A DNA stretch of 64,000 nucleotides from Sordariomycetes sp. S80-01Y (taxonomy: Eukaryota; Ascomycota; Sordariomycetes), in contig JAXQJY010000030.1 of assembly GCA_037042185.1 (NCBI GenBank), positions 1,240,001 through 1,304,000 of the forward strand, read 5' to 3'. The notes beneath the pieces were generated by a model that searched no databases, had not been told where the DNA came from, and saw nothing but the letters and a program-made list of their open reading frames with translations. The position numbers and the translations under genes are program-made. This document shows, in pieces, positions 44,501-55,553 of this stretch (positions within the stretch are counted from its first letter, which is position 1; each line of letters opens with the position of its first letter).

Positions 44501-47072
44501 CCAAATAGGTCCGAGGTGATTTCCACGTGTTCAACATGTGCCGACTATTCCCAATGGCCGACTTCATGCATTGCTGACCGGAGCAGCGGAAACGCGATCG
44601 GCCCGCTTCAACGTCTCGATGTGGTTGCACGACCACAGACTACACTCTCAAAGGCAAGTGTCGCCTTTTCTCTGGCGCCTTGTGCTCTGGTCTTGGTAGA
44701 CACGCCGTTGGAGGAAGCCCTGGCCTTGTAAGCCGGAACCGCCTTAGTCTTGACACGGTGTAGAAGGCTTAGGATAGCTTGTCCTGCCAATAATCGTATG
44801 TTTGAGACGACTTCCTGGTAAGTGGATGGACTGTGGAACCTGCTTAGCGAGGTCATATCGTTTCGGCACTCATATGGTCATCTGCTTGGCCATAGCCACG
44901 GCCGGTCCTCTAGGCAAATGATAGCTAGTTGAAGGAAGAAGTGCCGCATCGTACCATTTGATATCTATTTATGGCCTAGGACCCGAACTAAAGTCTCCCC
45001 CCTATGCAGCAGAGGGCCACTCTGATCAGCAGCTCATGTGGCTACAGGATTCAGTTACATACCTTTCCGGGTTCGTGTTCCTGATGGTCGTAGAATGAGC
45101 CATTCTGAGCTCTTCTCAGCTGATGGCGAAGGATTGTGCCTATGGGCCGAGCTGCGAGGACAAAGACGGAAATCGAACGGGGCAACTCTTTCTGAAGGTA
45201 AGATCGCGTTTCGCTAGGCTGACTGGTCACGGGAACTGCAACAAATCTAGAAGTCGATCTATGCCATGGTTGCTAACGCTGCCACAGAAGCGCGGTTGGC
45301 TTTGAATCCTCACAGCAACAGAGCGCATCAAGACCGAGTAACAGTGCTGACGAGATGTCGTGAGACATTGGTGGTTATGCTACTACGAGTATGAGGGGCC
45401 CGATATCCCTGGGCAGCCGCTTCGAAGTAAAAGTTGCGAGGGAATACGGGGTACTAGAGTAAAAATTGGACCAAACACGGTGTTGCGCATAACTTCCTTC
45501 GCATCCGCGACCAGCAATTGGCATGGCTTCGCAGGCCGTGGAACGGTCAGATTGGTCGCACCAGTTCAAGTCGCAGACAAATGACAACCGTTTGTCTTTG
45601 ATCGACAGCCCGACTCGCCGTGGCTAGTGGCTGTCAAAGCTCCTGGACCTATTTCGAGAAAGCGACACAGCCAGCGCACGGCATATTCTGCCCGTCATGC
45701 TTGTGGTTAGCTGAAGGCATGATGCTGCCACAGCATGCGGAGATTTGTCAACTGTGTGGAAAGTTTGTAAAGACCGTCATACGGGTTGGGAGGCTTGTTC
45801 GTGTCGGTAAGCCGGTCTATTAAAGCGGAAGGTCCGGGCGCCGCCTCTCGAAACGGACGCAATGGAAATGGCTTGCCTGGGCGGTGTCCTGTGGTTGAAA
45901 ATGGACCGCGGACGACGACGTATACGAGGTTGGGAGGAACCGCGAAGCCATCAACAGGCTATAGAGAGCTGTCACACACGAAACATGGTTTCGCGATTGG
46001 AACTGAATCACGTCGGAAGCGCAGGCCGTTGCCTAACGACATCATGACGCGCCGGAGACGGTGTTTTGCCAGGGTCTAATGACACGCCACGGCGTTTTGA
46101 GAGTCAAGTGCCTGCATGATCCCACGTTTTTTTCCTGTCCGAGGAAGCTGACGGTGGTGGAAACCATGGAGACAGCCGCCCAGTTTGCTCAGCCCAGCTT
46201 GTAGCCGCTGGCAGGCCACGCCTCGCAACAAGAGCGTCAGGGCATCGCACCCAAACGCCTTTCGTCAAGATTTTCCCACGACTTTCGGCAGGCAGCTGGC
46301 CTGGCCCCGACCAACGTGCGCAGTGACAGCTGGGATCGCGGGCGAAAGCAAAAAGAAGATTGCGGCCCCCTGTTCCAGAAGCCCTGACTTGTGAACTTTG
46401 CACGCCAAACGAGACTTGGTACCTTACGGGCACGGTGTCGCTCTGTTCCGGCGCTAGCCCCTGGCGTCTTTCTTGGGGGAATCAGGGGCACCGCCAGGCC
46501 GGTACGAGCGCGACGCCAACAGAGTCCGCGAGATTTGAGGTACTGTCTGCACAGTGCGGCGTGACAGGCGGGCCCTCTCTGCCCGGTGTTTTGGGCTGGG
46601 CGGATCAGCACGCATTTCACCCAGACCCCTGCTGATTGCATCCGTCGGTACGGACGAGGCATGGATGGCCTGTGACGGGGCGGTTTAGCCTGTGTGCGCG
46701 CCTCCCTTGCCTTGTCTCCTTTCATTCCCAGCACCACCAGGCACCGCGAGGCACCGCACCCTTCTGGGCCCCTGTCCCGGTGCCAATTTGCTTTTTCGTC
46801 CCTTCCCAGCCGCTGGAGCTGTCACTCAGCGCTCAGGCACGCCGGTGCCAGCATCAGAGAGATCATTAATCCACCGGGTACCTGGTACCGGCGCCGTTAG
46901 CCAGGTTCCTTTTCTGGGGGGGACCTTCATGGTAAATTACCTGACTTGTACGTACTGTACCGGCTTTTGCGGTGCTGGGAGCGCCGCCGCTGCCAGTGTC
47001 AGTGCCAGTGCCCGTCAGTGCCAGTGCCAATGGTGACGGAAGCCCCCTTCCACTTTCCTTTTGAATCCTCCT
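41516..47072. other. Gene-poor interval, upstream half
   Basis: About 5.6 kb without a recognisable gene, between the ARPC5 start and the micropeptide transcription unit. Open frames are short or lack protein-like composition. 42.0-42.5 kb is AT-rich. 42.7-42.95 kb is rich in CGGA/CCGG words. 46.7-47.0 kb is GC-rich with GGCACCG and CAGTGCC repeats. I see no tRNA, rRNA or transposon. It may be an extended regulatory region. Confidence 0.5.
46995..47033. repeat. Cluster of CAGTGCC heptamers
   Basis: Several near-tandem copies of CAGTG(T/C)C within 40 bp, about 45 bp upstream of the TATA-like box at 47073. The same AGTGCCAG core recurs at 50113 downstream of the transcription unit. Confidence 0.6.
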
Positions 47073-47080
47073 TATACAAA
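47073..47080 (+). promoter_or_regulatory. TATA-like box of the micropeptide transcription unit
   Basis: TATACAAA in CTCCTTATACAAAAAGC, followed by a long CT-rich tract from 47090 that resembles fungal transcription-start regions. Confidence 0.5.
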
Positions 47081-47747
47081 AAGCTGCCATCTCGCTCCAT
47101 TCCTTCCTTCCCTTTTGTTTGAGTCCACTTTGCCCTCTTTAGATCTCTCGCGTCTTCAACTTTCCTCTCTCTTGCATCTACAGCTCCATCTACACTAATC
47201 ATAGCCTCGCGGCGCATATCCATCCCAACCAACTACTCAGTACCTCACCTCGTCTCGACGCGACTACCTCGGCCCAGAAGCTACTCCTCCTACTGCTAGC
47301 TGTGCTGCTTATTGACCACTCGACGCTGGCACTTCTCGCAATCGATTCTCGATATCAGACACTCGATCCAGATCCGGAACCAGACCCAGATCCCTGGATA
47401 CACGACCGTTGCGCCAGGCTAGAAGCTCCGACCTTCTCGCATCACGACCCTTGTACCACTCCTACGACAGCTTGAGTAGCATTCTTGTGTGCCTCATCTG
47501 CGACAGTCCTCGTCTCGTGTCGCCTTTCTCCACGCTTCGGTGCCGATATTCTCGCCTCCATCACGTCCATCGCTTCTCGCCTCAGCTGCCTCGACCATAC
47601 ACCCAATATTATTGGTGACTCTCGCAACAAGACCGGCCTTTGGCTGCTTCCTCGGTTCTTCTCTGCACCTACCACTCCTTTAGTACGCCTAGCCGCCTCC
47701 ATCTCGTGAGGTTGTGTTCCTACCGTCACACCAAGACGACTGAGCTG

Positions 47748-47898
47748 GTGAGTCAACTTTCGCTTCTGCCGTCTATTCCCCCGTGGCTGCTCGCTGTCTG
47801 ATGCCAACTTTGGGCATGCTGGCTTGCATGGGGGCCGATAAATAAACCCGGTTCTCCAACCTCCTTTTCTGAACTTGAGCTAACGTAGCATCTTCCAG
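47748..47898 (+). other. Predicted 5'-UTR intron (151 nt)
   Basis: Donor GTGAGT at 47748, branch GCTAAC about 15-20 nt before the acceptor TTCCAG ending at 47898. It carries the only ATGs (from 47801) between the promoter and the micropeptide start. Confidence 0.6.
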
Positions 47899-47939
47899 AG
47901 CTATATATCGTCCACACTCCTTTACAAAATACCGCCACA

Positions 47940-48032
47940 ATGGTCTCCGGATCCCAATCGAGTCCCATCAACGCCGGTCGTGGCGCATACGACACCACTG
48001 GCGTTGCTAAGCCTCCACCTCGTCCTCGATAA
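47940..48032 (+). CDS. Candidate 30-residue micropeptide
   Basis: A 30-codon ORF starting MVSGSQSSPINAG and ending PPPRPR, stop TAA. The context CCACAATGG is strong (A at -3, G at +4). It is the first ATG of the predicted spliced leader. The peptide has no Cys, no signal peptide and no membrane segment; it has a Gly/Arg/Tyr middle (AGRGAYDTTG) and a basic, Pro-rich end. I do not recognise the family. The AGRG core is faintly like the GRGGAGN repeats of Par32-type fungal proteins, but this is too short to claim. Function is unknown. It could also act as a short regulatory ORF on a longer RNA. Confidence 0.5.
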   Translation: MVSGSQSSPINAGRGAYDTTGVAKPPPRPR

Positions 48033-48930
48033 AGGACGAACATGAATTGGAATATCACTGGCCAACGACATGGACCAACTGCAGCGCCGGCTCGGCTGAT
48101 CTGTCAGTTGTCCCCGTTCGTGCTCCACGAGCACGGCTACTCACGAACTTCGCTTCTGTTCAAACGACCATTTTTTTTTCGATTACCATCATCTTAATAT
48201 TGGAGGACGAACTGCTTCGACAAGTACGACCCCGACCTCAGGCGTCCTCGCAACACACCTAATTCGCCACTATCCGCCCATTTTGGGTCGTACCTCCCTT
48301 GCTTCCCAGCAGCAGCGATCAACGAAAGGGAGGCTCCGGCAACAACATCTATCGACGGACCTTATGCGCGAATGCTCTTCTTCTTTTTTGGGTCTTACTT
48401 CTGGCGTTCTGAAGATTGGTCACGGCGTTCGACTATAGAAAGGGGACCTGCTTTTTACACGGTCTCAAGACGCTTCGGAACTAGCTGAGCTCCTGGCAAA
48501 CTCGCGACCAAAATGGAGCGTTCACATACGCTACGCCTCACCGTCACGGCCTTGAGCTAGCTCTGGGGATTCGAACGAAGAAGAGATCTAGTCCTCGCGG
48601 ACGCTGTTTCATATTATTGCACCAACTGTATTTCGGGACAAGGGAAAAGCTGGATTGATTTTGCATATAGACTTTGGCTTTGTGTTTGTGTTCTGCTTCT
48701 TCACAAGCTCGATTTTTGGTTTGATTCAGGCTTTCCTCGCGGGTGCCGGCAATAATCGTTGGATTTCCTTTTCCTTATCGTGTTCACAAGATGGGCGGGT
48801 TGTTGGCTGCGCTACCGTCTGGAAAAAAAGAGGTGGTTACAGAGCGCGCTTCAATAGCGACGCTGTGGCACTGGGCTGGACTCAGGAAGACGACGGAAAG
48901 ATACCCCCCTGTTCTACATAACTAGACTGT

Positions 48931-51290
48931 ATAGATAGTTTCGCCCTACGAGGGTACCGGCAAACGGTTCAGCAATGGAAGCATTTTCCCGACGTCCGCT
49001 CCCGTCTACGACTCAGACTTGTATTGGTGCCTCCAGCATCCAAAGATATCCTCTCCCCATCACCCTGCATAGGGGCGCTTGATGTAGGTTGGCGGACCTG
49101 TCACTTGCTGAGGCCGGGACGAACCGTGCCTTTGGAGGGTTGTCGTTGGTGGACCGGTTGTTGGCTGCGACCCTGCGCAATGTTTGTTCTGTCGCTTTCT
49201 TTTCCTCTGGGGGCTTGATTTATCATCTGATTCGATCGAGACATCAAGACGGCGCCGGGAGAAGAGCGCTAGCGGACGGGCAGGCAAGGCCGATGCAATG
49301 CGGGCCGTTGCTTTTGCATGTTCCTGCGCCCATCCGTCCCAAGGTTTCCCATCTTCGGATTTGTCTGTCCCTCTGTCGTTGGGAAGCGACACGTCAAAAT
49401 GACCTATTTATTTCGGAGGGGTTCTGCGGCTTCGCGTGTTTGCTCTTCGCGCTTCAGGGGGCGGCGCAGACCACGCCGGCGGAAGACCCAGGCCTGGACA
49501 AAAACGCGCGCTGGCTTGCCGGAGAAACACACCACACACTCACACGCACACACACTACAAAAAAAAGGGAGGGCGCTTTCTCGGCGCGGTGCGGTCCCTT
49601 TCGCGGGGTTGCTTTTTTTTCGCGGGGCCTTCAATTAGTAGGGGCGGGATGTGCACAAGCAAGGAGGGCCGCAGGAACATCAGATCAGACGTCCGATGAC
49701 GAGGAGGTGGTGGTATATTTTTTTTCTCAAGAGGCTGCATGATGCACCGGATCGAACCGTGCGCCGCAGCGCAGCGCAGCGCATTGCATGACGCAGGAGC
49801 AGTCAGGTTGCATGAGGCTACGTACCTTACCTTACCTAAGTGGTAGCGCAGCGCAGCAGCGCCGTTTCTTTTGGGCTCCCGTTCCTCTGGCCTCCCTGAT
49901 TTCCTGTTACGGCTGTCTGTGCTCTGCCGCGACACGGCGGCCAGCGGCCAAACGGCCAAACGGATGGAAAGGTCATCCAGCCCGGGACAGTGCGAGCCTG
50001 AGCGTCGGATGATGGGGGAGCGAAGGCATTCGGGTCGTCCGAGAGGGGAGGGCATGTGCCAGACGTGTTTCTCGTGGGACCGGGGAATTGATGGCCGCTA
50101 ATGCAACCCCACTGGCAGTGCCAGACTCCTGGGACTGCGGTGGCTCTCAAGCTGGCAGTGGCTCTGGCAGTCATCTCCACTGTGGTGCATTCTCAACTAA
50201 CTTACAGTTCCTTGTCGCGTCTCAGCGCGTCTCGTCGCGAATTGCTTGAATTCGTCCCTCCCTGACCTTTGCGCGCCATCTTCCTTTACGAAGCTGCGTC
50301 TCCCCTCAGGATCAACGGACGGAAAACTCTGTCAGGCGGCAAGTGTGGCAAATCACAATGGAGCTGCCTACGCACTGGCGAGGTTGGTGGACAAGGGTCC
50401 TGAGCAGCCTTGATCCCAGGTCCTACTTTCTCCCCCCGCCCCCTGCCCTTCTAGTTTTGGAGACTTCCCACCGTCTGCCGGGGAATCGGACGACGCCGCC
50501 GCTTGGTCGCCGACTGAAGTTTACGCCGGAGACGAATTCCCCCTCCTTTCGACGGAACAGAGAACTTTCCAGACGCCAGCCCAGGCACGGTACATCATAC
50601 CTTGGCTGCTTGGGCACCCAGATCCCCGGGGTGCCTGGGCCCGAAAGTGCCGGTGGACCTGACGGCTCGCCGGCCGGCATACGCCGGTGGAGCTTCAATC
50701 TGGCGGCATTGCTTTCTCCCAACGGCAGCGGGAACCATGCCTGAGGAGGGGAGAGGGAGGACGCGACGGTTGCCCTTCCCGGACGCTCAGCTAGCCGGCC
50801 GTCTTCCCGCGGTGATACGAAGTCGCGACCTTGGTGACAATGGGGCAGATGTTGCTTGCTTGTTGGTGGCACGATGACGGAGGGCAAGGGGGGGTGGCAT
50901 GTGACTTGCTGGGCATGCACTTTGATCTCCGACGAGGCTGGACAGCTTGTCATTCGCTCGAGCCTGTGTCTCTCGGTCCCGGGAATCCGGTTGGACGTGA
51001 TTGCTCTGCTCTGTAGATGCTAGCGAGCGGCGTGTATCGATATCAATGAGCGCTCTCATCAACACGTCGAGGGCAGCCCCACCACATCCGCTGGCTCTGT
51101 CTCTTCCGCTTCGCAAGCGAGTTCCCAGAAGTCAAAACTTGGTGCATCGGGTCATGATTTGTCACGTTCAGCTACACTATCCTCGGGCGTGGGGTTGCAT
51201 TATCAATGTTGAGCCTGAGATACGGTACATTGCAAGACATCACTGCGTTGGGTTAGCAGGAACGGCAAGACAGAGGAAGAGCTTGATTAC
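48931..51290. other. Gene-poor interval, downstream half
   Basis: 2.4 kb without a recognisable gene, up to the 3' end of the nitrilase-like gene. It holds a CA-rich microsatellite (about 49526-49558), GCGCA repeats (about 49760-49783 and 49845-49860), the motif TACCTTACCTTACCTAAG (49823-49840) and a cluster of GGCAGTG words with the odd palindrome CTGGCAGTGCCAG (about 50110-50180). Confidence 0.5.
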
Positions 51291-52272
51291 TCACGGCCTT
51301 TCCTTCAGAGGCATTTCGCCTCGCACCTTGTCGGCTTCGTCGACTTTGATGTCGATGAAGCCGAGCTCACCCGCGGCACCATCCTCAGCCTCACCTCCTT
51401 CGCTTACACCCTTCAGCCTCAGGACCACCCTCCCCCACGGGTCGACGACCATGCTCCTCCCCCAGCTCGCCCTCTTCTCGTTGTGCCTGCCAACCTGCGC
51501 CGAGGCGACGACCCAGCTCTGCGTCTCGACGGCCCTGGCCCGGAGCATGATCTCCCAGTGGGCCTCGCCGGTGCGCAGGGTGAAGGCGCTGGGGAAGGTG
51601 ACGACCTGCGCCCGCTTGCTGGGAGAGAACCACGGCACGTTCGGGTCCGTAGGCTGAGTGAGCGCCAGGCTGGTCTCCGGGAAGCGGATGTCGAAGCATA
51701 TCAGACTGCCGATGAGGCCGACGGGCGAGGGAAAGGGGGCAGTCAGGGTCTTGCCCGGCTGGACCGTGGCGCTCTCGCGCAGGGCGCCGTAGTCGAAGAC
51801 GTGAAGTTTCGAGTACGTCTCGTCTTCCCGCACACTTCCGTCCGGATGGATGTAGATGGCGCTGTTGAGGAGCTTCTTCTGGCCATCGTCCACGCTTGTC
51901 ACGTCGTGGATGCCAACGTGGACGGCGAGGGAGTGAGACTTTGCGGCCTCACGTAGTCCCTGCACGAAGGGCGAGGCAGCCTGAGATACGCCCAGCTCCA
52001 GCGACTCCTGAGCGTTAGAGGCAATGTAGTCAGATGCCTCTGGCAGGAACAGCACCTCGATTCATCGTCAGCTCCGCAGTCGTCGACCAACGAGGGAAGC
52101 GCACCTTTGCACCGCCTCTAGCCGCTTTGCTGACGAGGCTGACACACTGTTCCAGATTCGCCCTCATCGACGCCGTGGAGGTGATCTGCCCTACCGCCTG
52201 CGCGGTGTCAGTCGTACCATCATTCGAGACGGGAGAGTGTACGGGTGGTGCCTTGCATACCGCGATCGCCAT
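51291..52272 (-). CDS. Nitrilase-superfamily amidase (Nit2/Nit3-like)
   Basis: Three exons (52261-52272, 52105-52197, 51291-52055) give 289 residues. The first exon is only 12 nt (MAIA). The first intron (52198-52260, 63 nt; donor GTATGC, branch ACTGAC, acceptor GCGCAG) keeps frame and has no stop, so read-through would give 310 residues. Splicing yields AVGQITSTASM, the usual start of the family. The second intron is 49 nt. The catalytic triad is visible: Glu41 in LPEASDY, Lys118 in YSKLHVFDYG and Cys155 in LICFDIRFPE. AHWEIMLRARAVE and ASWGRSMVVDPWG follow. Relatives hydrolyse deaminated glutathione or omega-amides; the substrate here is unproven. Confidence 0.93.
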
Positions 52273-53033
52273 GGTCTCAGACCCCCGCTTCGAGATGGGC
52301 CCAGAGCTTGCCGAGACGGCCCTGGAGAGAATGGCGTGATGTGATAGCGGGCGAAGCTTGCTTGCGCTGGTGCTGCCCGGGTAACGATGCTCGTTCTCAT
52401 CAATTCTCTTCGCCGTGTTCCCTAAAGGAAAAGAAGATTGTCAGCTGTATGACTCCTGTACTAGCACAGCGCTTCGCACTTCTACTAGGCGGGTCTAGGC
52501 ACGCCCCACATCTGCATTTGGCTTACGATAGTGCCACGGCGGCTCAATGTGGTGAGAACTGAGGCTTGGACGTGGCGTATTCACAGTGGACTGACGTGGA
52601 TTTTCAATCTTTGTCTATCCATTTCTTGCCTGGGAAGAGGCCGCAGTCCCCATAATCCCAGGTCGCTGTCTACACCCCCGCATGATTAACGATACATGGC
52701 AGTCCCCGTTACCTGCCCCACCCATCATCCTAAGCTCCCAGTCCCTTCAACACGTAGTGATTTTTCAGTCGAGACTGTCCCCTGGGCTCTGAACCAGAGC
52801 CGAATTTCCGAAATTTGCCCACGCGGTTGTGAAAGAGAAAAAAAAATACAAATCCAACGCCTGGCTATCTGTGCAAAACAGAGTAAGAAAGCAAAGAGCT
52901 AATCGAGCAACGAAAGGAGCAGCGGGAGCTAATCCACTGGCTCCGTGTCGAATGTGCCCTTCCTAGTATGCAACCTGTTAGGTCTAGTCGCGTGGCTTCG
53001 CCATCCGAGTTCTCGAATCTGTTTTGCCGCGTT
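52273..53033. other. Promoter of the nitrilase-like gene and 3' flank of taf4
   Basis: Both genes run leftward. A short A-rich run lies at about 52830-52850. No other gene is seen. Confidence 0.5.
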
Positions 53034-54948
53034 CTATCGCGGGTTGGACAGATCCAGGTGGATATAAGCTCGTTGCAAGGCCTGAGACTCACGCCCGTCC
53101 TCCTCCAATACGGCAACCCAGTCCCGGAGCTGTATGTTCTTCCCCTTTTCCTTGTCTTCTCGCCATTGTCCCAGTCGATTACGAGACTCTGTCGTGAGAG
53201 GCTGAGGGCCTTGCTGAGGTGCAGGACCTCCCCCAAGACTGGCCTTACCGCCGATGCCGCCCTTGGCAGGCGTACTGGTACCGCTGCGAGCAGCATTCAT
53301 CCAGTCGTACGTCTTGCCCTTCTTCTTGTTTCCGAAGAGACTGCTCTTGCCACCGAGTCCAGCGAACATGCTACTGGTGAGATTCTGGTTGGCGTGATTA
53401 TTGGCTTCCGCGGTCTTGGCAGCCTGTTGCTTCTTGGTCTCTTTCTTCGAAGGAGCCTTCTCACCCTCTGGCGCCACCGACCCAGGTGTGCCAGGTGCGA
53501 TACTATTCGCCCGGGATGGCGCGGAGCCTGAATCTGGGATGCCGTCTTTGCGCTTCTGTCGCTTCCGTAAGCGCGCTTCTTCCCACTCACGCTCCTGCCT
53601 CGCGAGCTCCCTCATCGTAGTGGTCATGTAGGACGAGATCTTGGGAAGCTTTTTGGGCGGCCCGTCCTGACTCGTATCCATGGCATCGACCGGTCCTGTT
53701 CTATTTTAGTAGGTGCTTCTCAACAATCTTAGGCGCGTGATACTCACGCTTTCGGTCAGCTGCGCCATCGGCTGGCGTGCCATCGGGATTCAGCCCATCT
53801 ACTTCCAGTGTTTCTGGTGTCTCCCGATTCAGAGGCGCAGCCGCTGGCTCCCACTCCTCCGGAATCTCACCATGGGAAGTCTTCTGCCTGTGCGCGGCAA
53901 CCACCCCAGCACCCTCCACCAAGTCTCGTAAGCGGGTCTTAGTCGCGATAGACAAGAGCGCCATCTGGTCTACCAAGAACGCGTCATGAGGTATGAATGA
54001 GCCGGTCGTCGTGACCACAGCTTGGTCAGGTCCCAAAACTTTCGTTTGAACGGTAACGGTTGGGTCGGAATCCAGTTGTGGCACCTTCATCTTGCCAACG
54101 TTCTGCTGAGGGTTCTTGAGATCAAGGTTCAAACCGAGGTTGTGCTCCCTCGCAGCCTTCTCTGCTCTCCGGTGTAGAATAGCAACTAGTAAAAACGGAT
54201 CATTCACTTCCTGGGTACGTTGAGCTGCCAGTCGCACCGCCGACTCGTTGAAAGCTCTCTCCGCTGCTTGGGCTTCAACCTTGGCCTGCTCCTCCTCGGC
54301 ATTCGGCTCTGGGGGTTGGTTCGCAGGGCCAGCTCCGTAGAAAGAGCCCTTTCCTCCAGGCGGGTATTGGGAGTATCCGTTCCGCGCCTCGGAGTCGAAG
54401 CTGCTGGAGTACATGTTTGCCATGTACTGCTCTTCCTCTCGCAAGTCAATACCCGTGCCAGCCAACGTATCCATCGGGTCGTAGTCGTATTCCTTGGTCG
54501 GCTTGTCGGCTGGACGCTGAGGAGGGCCCATGGCTCCATTCTGGCTAGGCGGGGTCACGGCCAAAGTCGCATTGGTGTATTGAGGTGTCGCCATGCCAGG
54601 GGTAGGAGGTTGTGGCGTCTGCAGAGGCGGCGTCGGAGAAGGTCGCGCTTCGGGAAGGTTGAGGATAGGCGTAGAGACACCGTTTGCGTAGGGCGTTTGT
54701 TGTCCCGGCAAAGCAGGGCTCTGCACATTCTGGGGCGACCCCGTGCTGCCAGGAGTCCCTGCGCCGGGCACTGGACTCATCGCGTAGGGCGAGTTTGCGT
54801 AGGGCGAATCAGGCTGTGACTGAGGACCGTCCGTGCGCACTCGTTTCGGGGGAGGTGCGAAAGCCGACTGTGAGGCTGCAGGTGAAGGACTGTGCTGCGA
54901 CGGAGGCGAGAATGCCGGCTGGTGCGCTTGAGGTGTAGGCTGCGCCAT
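53034..54948 (-). CDS. taf4: TFIID subunit Taf4
   Basis: Two exons (53748-54948 and 53034-53695) give 620 residues. The 52-nt intron (53696-53747) starts GTGAGT. The acceptor is GAACAG rather than the nearer AATAG, because only the former keeps frame into PVDAMDTSQDG. Taf4 pairs with Taf12 through a histone fold and is part of TFIID, which recruits RNA polymerase II to promoters. The first 190 residues are Pro/Gln/Ser-rich and disordered. EYDYDPMDTLAGTGIDLREEEQYMA and the Taf4 block NDPFLLVAILHRRAEKAAREHNL follow, then ALLSIATKTRLRDLVEGAGVVAAHRQ. The second exon has SSYMTTTMRELARQEREWEEARLRKRQKRK and the conserved end NIQLRDWVAVLEEDGRESQALQRAYIHLD. The gene is divergent from ysh1. Confidence 0.94.
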
Positions 54949-55553
54949 ATTGAAGGGTTCTCATCGAGGTTCGTGATGGGCAGGCGAAATAGCGAGGGCG
55001 GTTGCCGTGCGTTAAGAGTTGTGCACCCAGCAGGCCATGAAGCCCGTCACGGTAGCTATAGCTCCTCGCATCCGATGCGCGTAGGTTTCGTTCGTCCTGT
55101 CGATGGGTTCGATCGCAAATGCGTGGGAATCTCTGCCGTCTAGAGTAAGAGATGCGGCGGCAGGGCAGCGGAGCCTTTTCTGGGCGTCTGGGAGAGGTGA
55201 CTCGGTGTTCACTTCGCGGGACAATGAGAGTGAAGTTAGAGTTCAGATGGGGGGATCGCGTTCATTTACAGTCACGTGATACATCTCCTCACGTCAACCA
55301 TCACCCCTGTCCGATGATTAGCCGCCGCTGCTGTGGATCGTCCTTGTCCCTAGCACTTCATGCGCCAATGCGACTGCAAGGCTAAGGTACCTTAGCATTG
55401 TTCTCCCTTGCATCGTTGTTCAGGTCACGGTCACATCTCTCCGCCAATCCAGCGAAGGCCGTCGCGGTCTCTCGAAGCCTCTGCAGCTAATGATTGCGAC
55501 GACTGACGGCTAATGTGATCTTGTCCCGCGACTGCCTAGGTGCAAGCGCAGCG
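54949..55553. promoter_or_regulatory. Divergent promoter, taf4 / ysh1
   Basis: 605 bp between outward-facing starts. It contains TCACGTGA (55272-55279), a bHLH-type E-box, and a perfect 16-bp palindrome (55381-55396). Confidence 0.5.
55381..55396. repeat. Perfect 16-bp palindrome GCTAAGGTACCTTAGC
   Basis: The sequence equals its own reverse complement. The half-site AAGGTA also occurs in direct array at 49823-49840 (opposite strand) and near 19806. Confidence 0.75.

Larger units (their letters stand above)
47090..48930 (+). ncRNA. Predicted spliced transcript with a long ATG-free leader (micropeptide mRNA or lncRNA)
   Basis: The boundaries are estimates. From about 46935 to 47800 there is no ATG on the plus strand. 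CT-rich sequence follows the TATA-like box. A well-formed intron lies at 47748-47898 (donor GTGAGT, branch GAGCTAAC, acceptor TTCCAG). It contains the first ATGs, so splicing removes them. After splicing the first ATG is that of the 30-codon ORF at 47940. The stretch to about 48.9 kb holds only small open frames and would be the 3' UTR. No RNA evidence is available. Confidence 0.5.

Noticed and set aside
48655-48921. 88-codon open frame in the presumed 3' UTR of the micropeptide unit
   Set aside because: It lies far from the 5' end behind several ATGs, in weak context, and has no recognisable feature apart from a Phe-rich start.
49740-49840. GGTTCGATCC on the minus strand, like a tRNA B box
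   Set aside because: The flanking bases do not form a good T-arm and no A box or cloverleaf is present upstream; GCGCA repeats fill the place.
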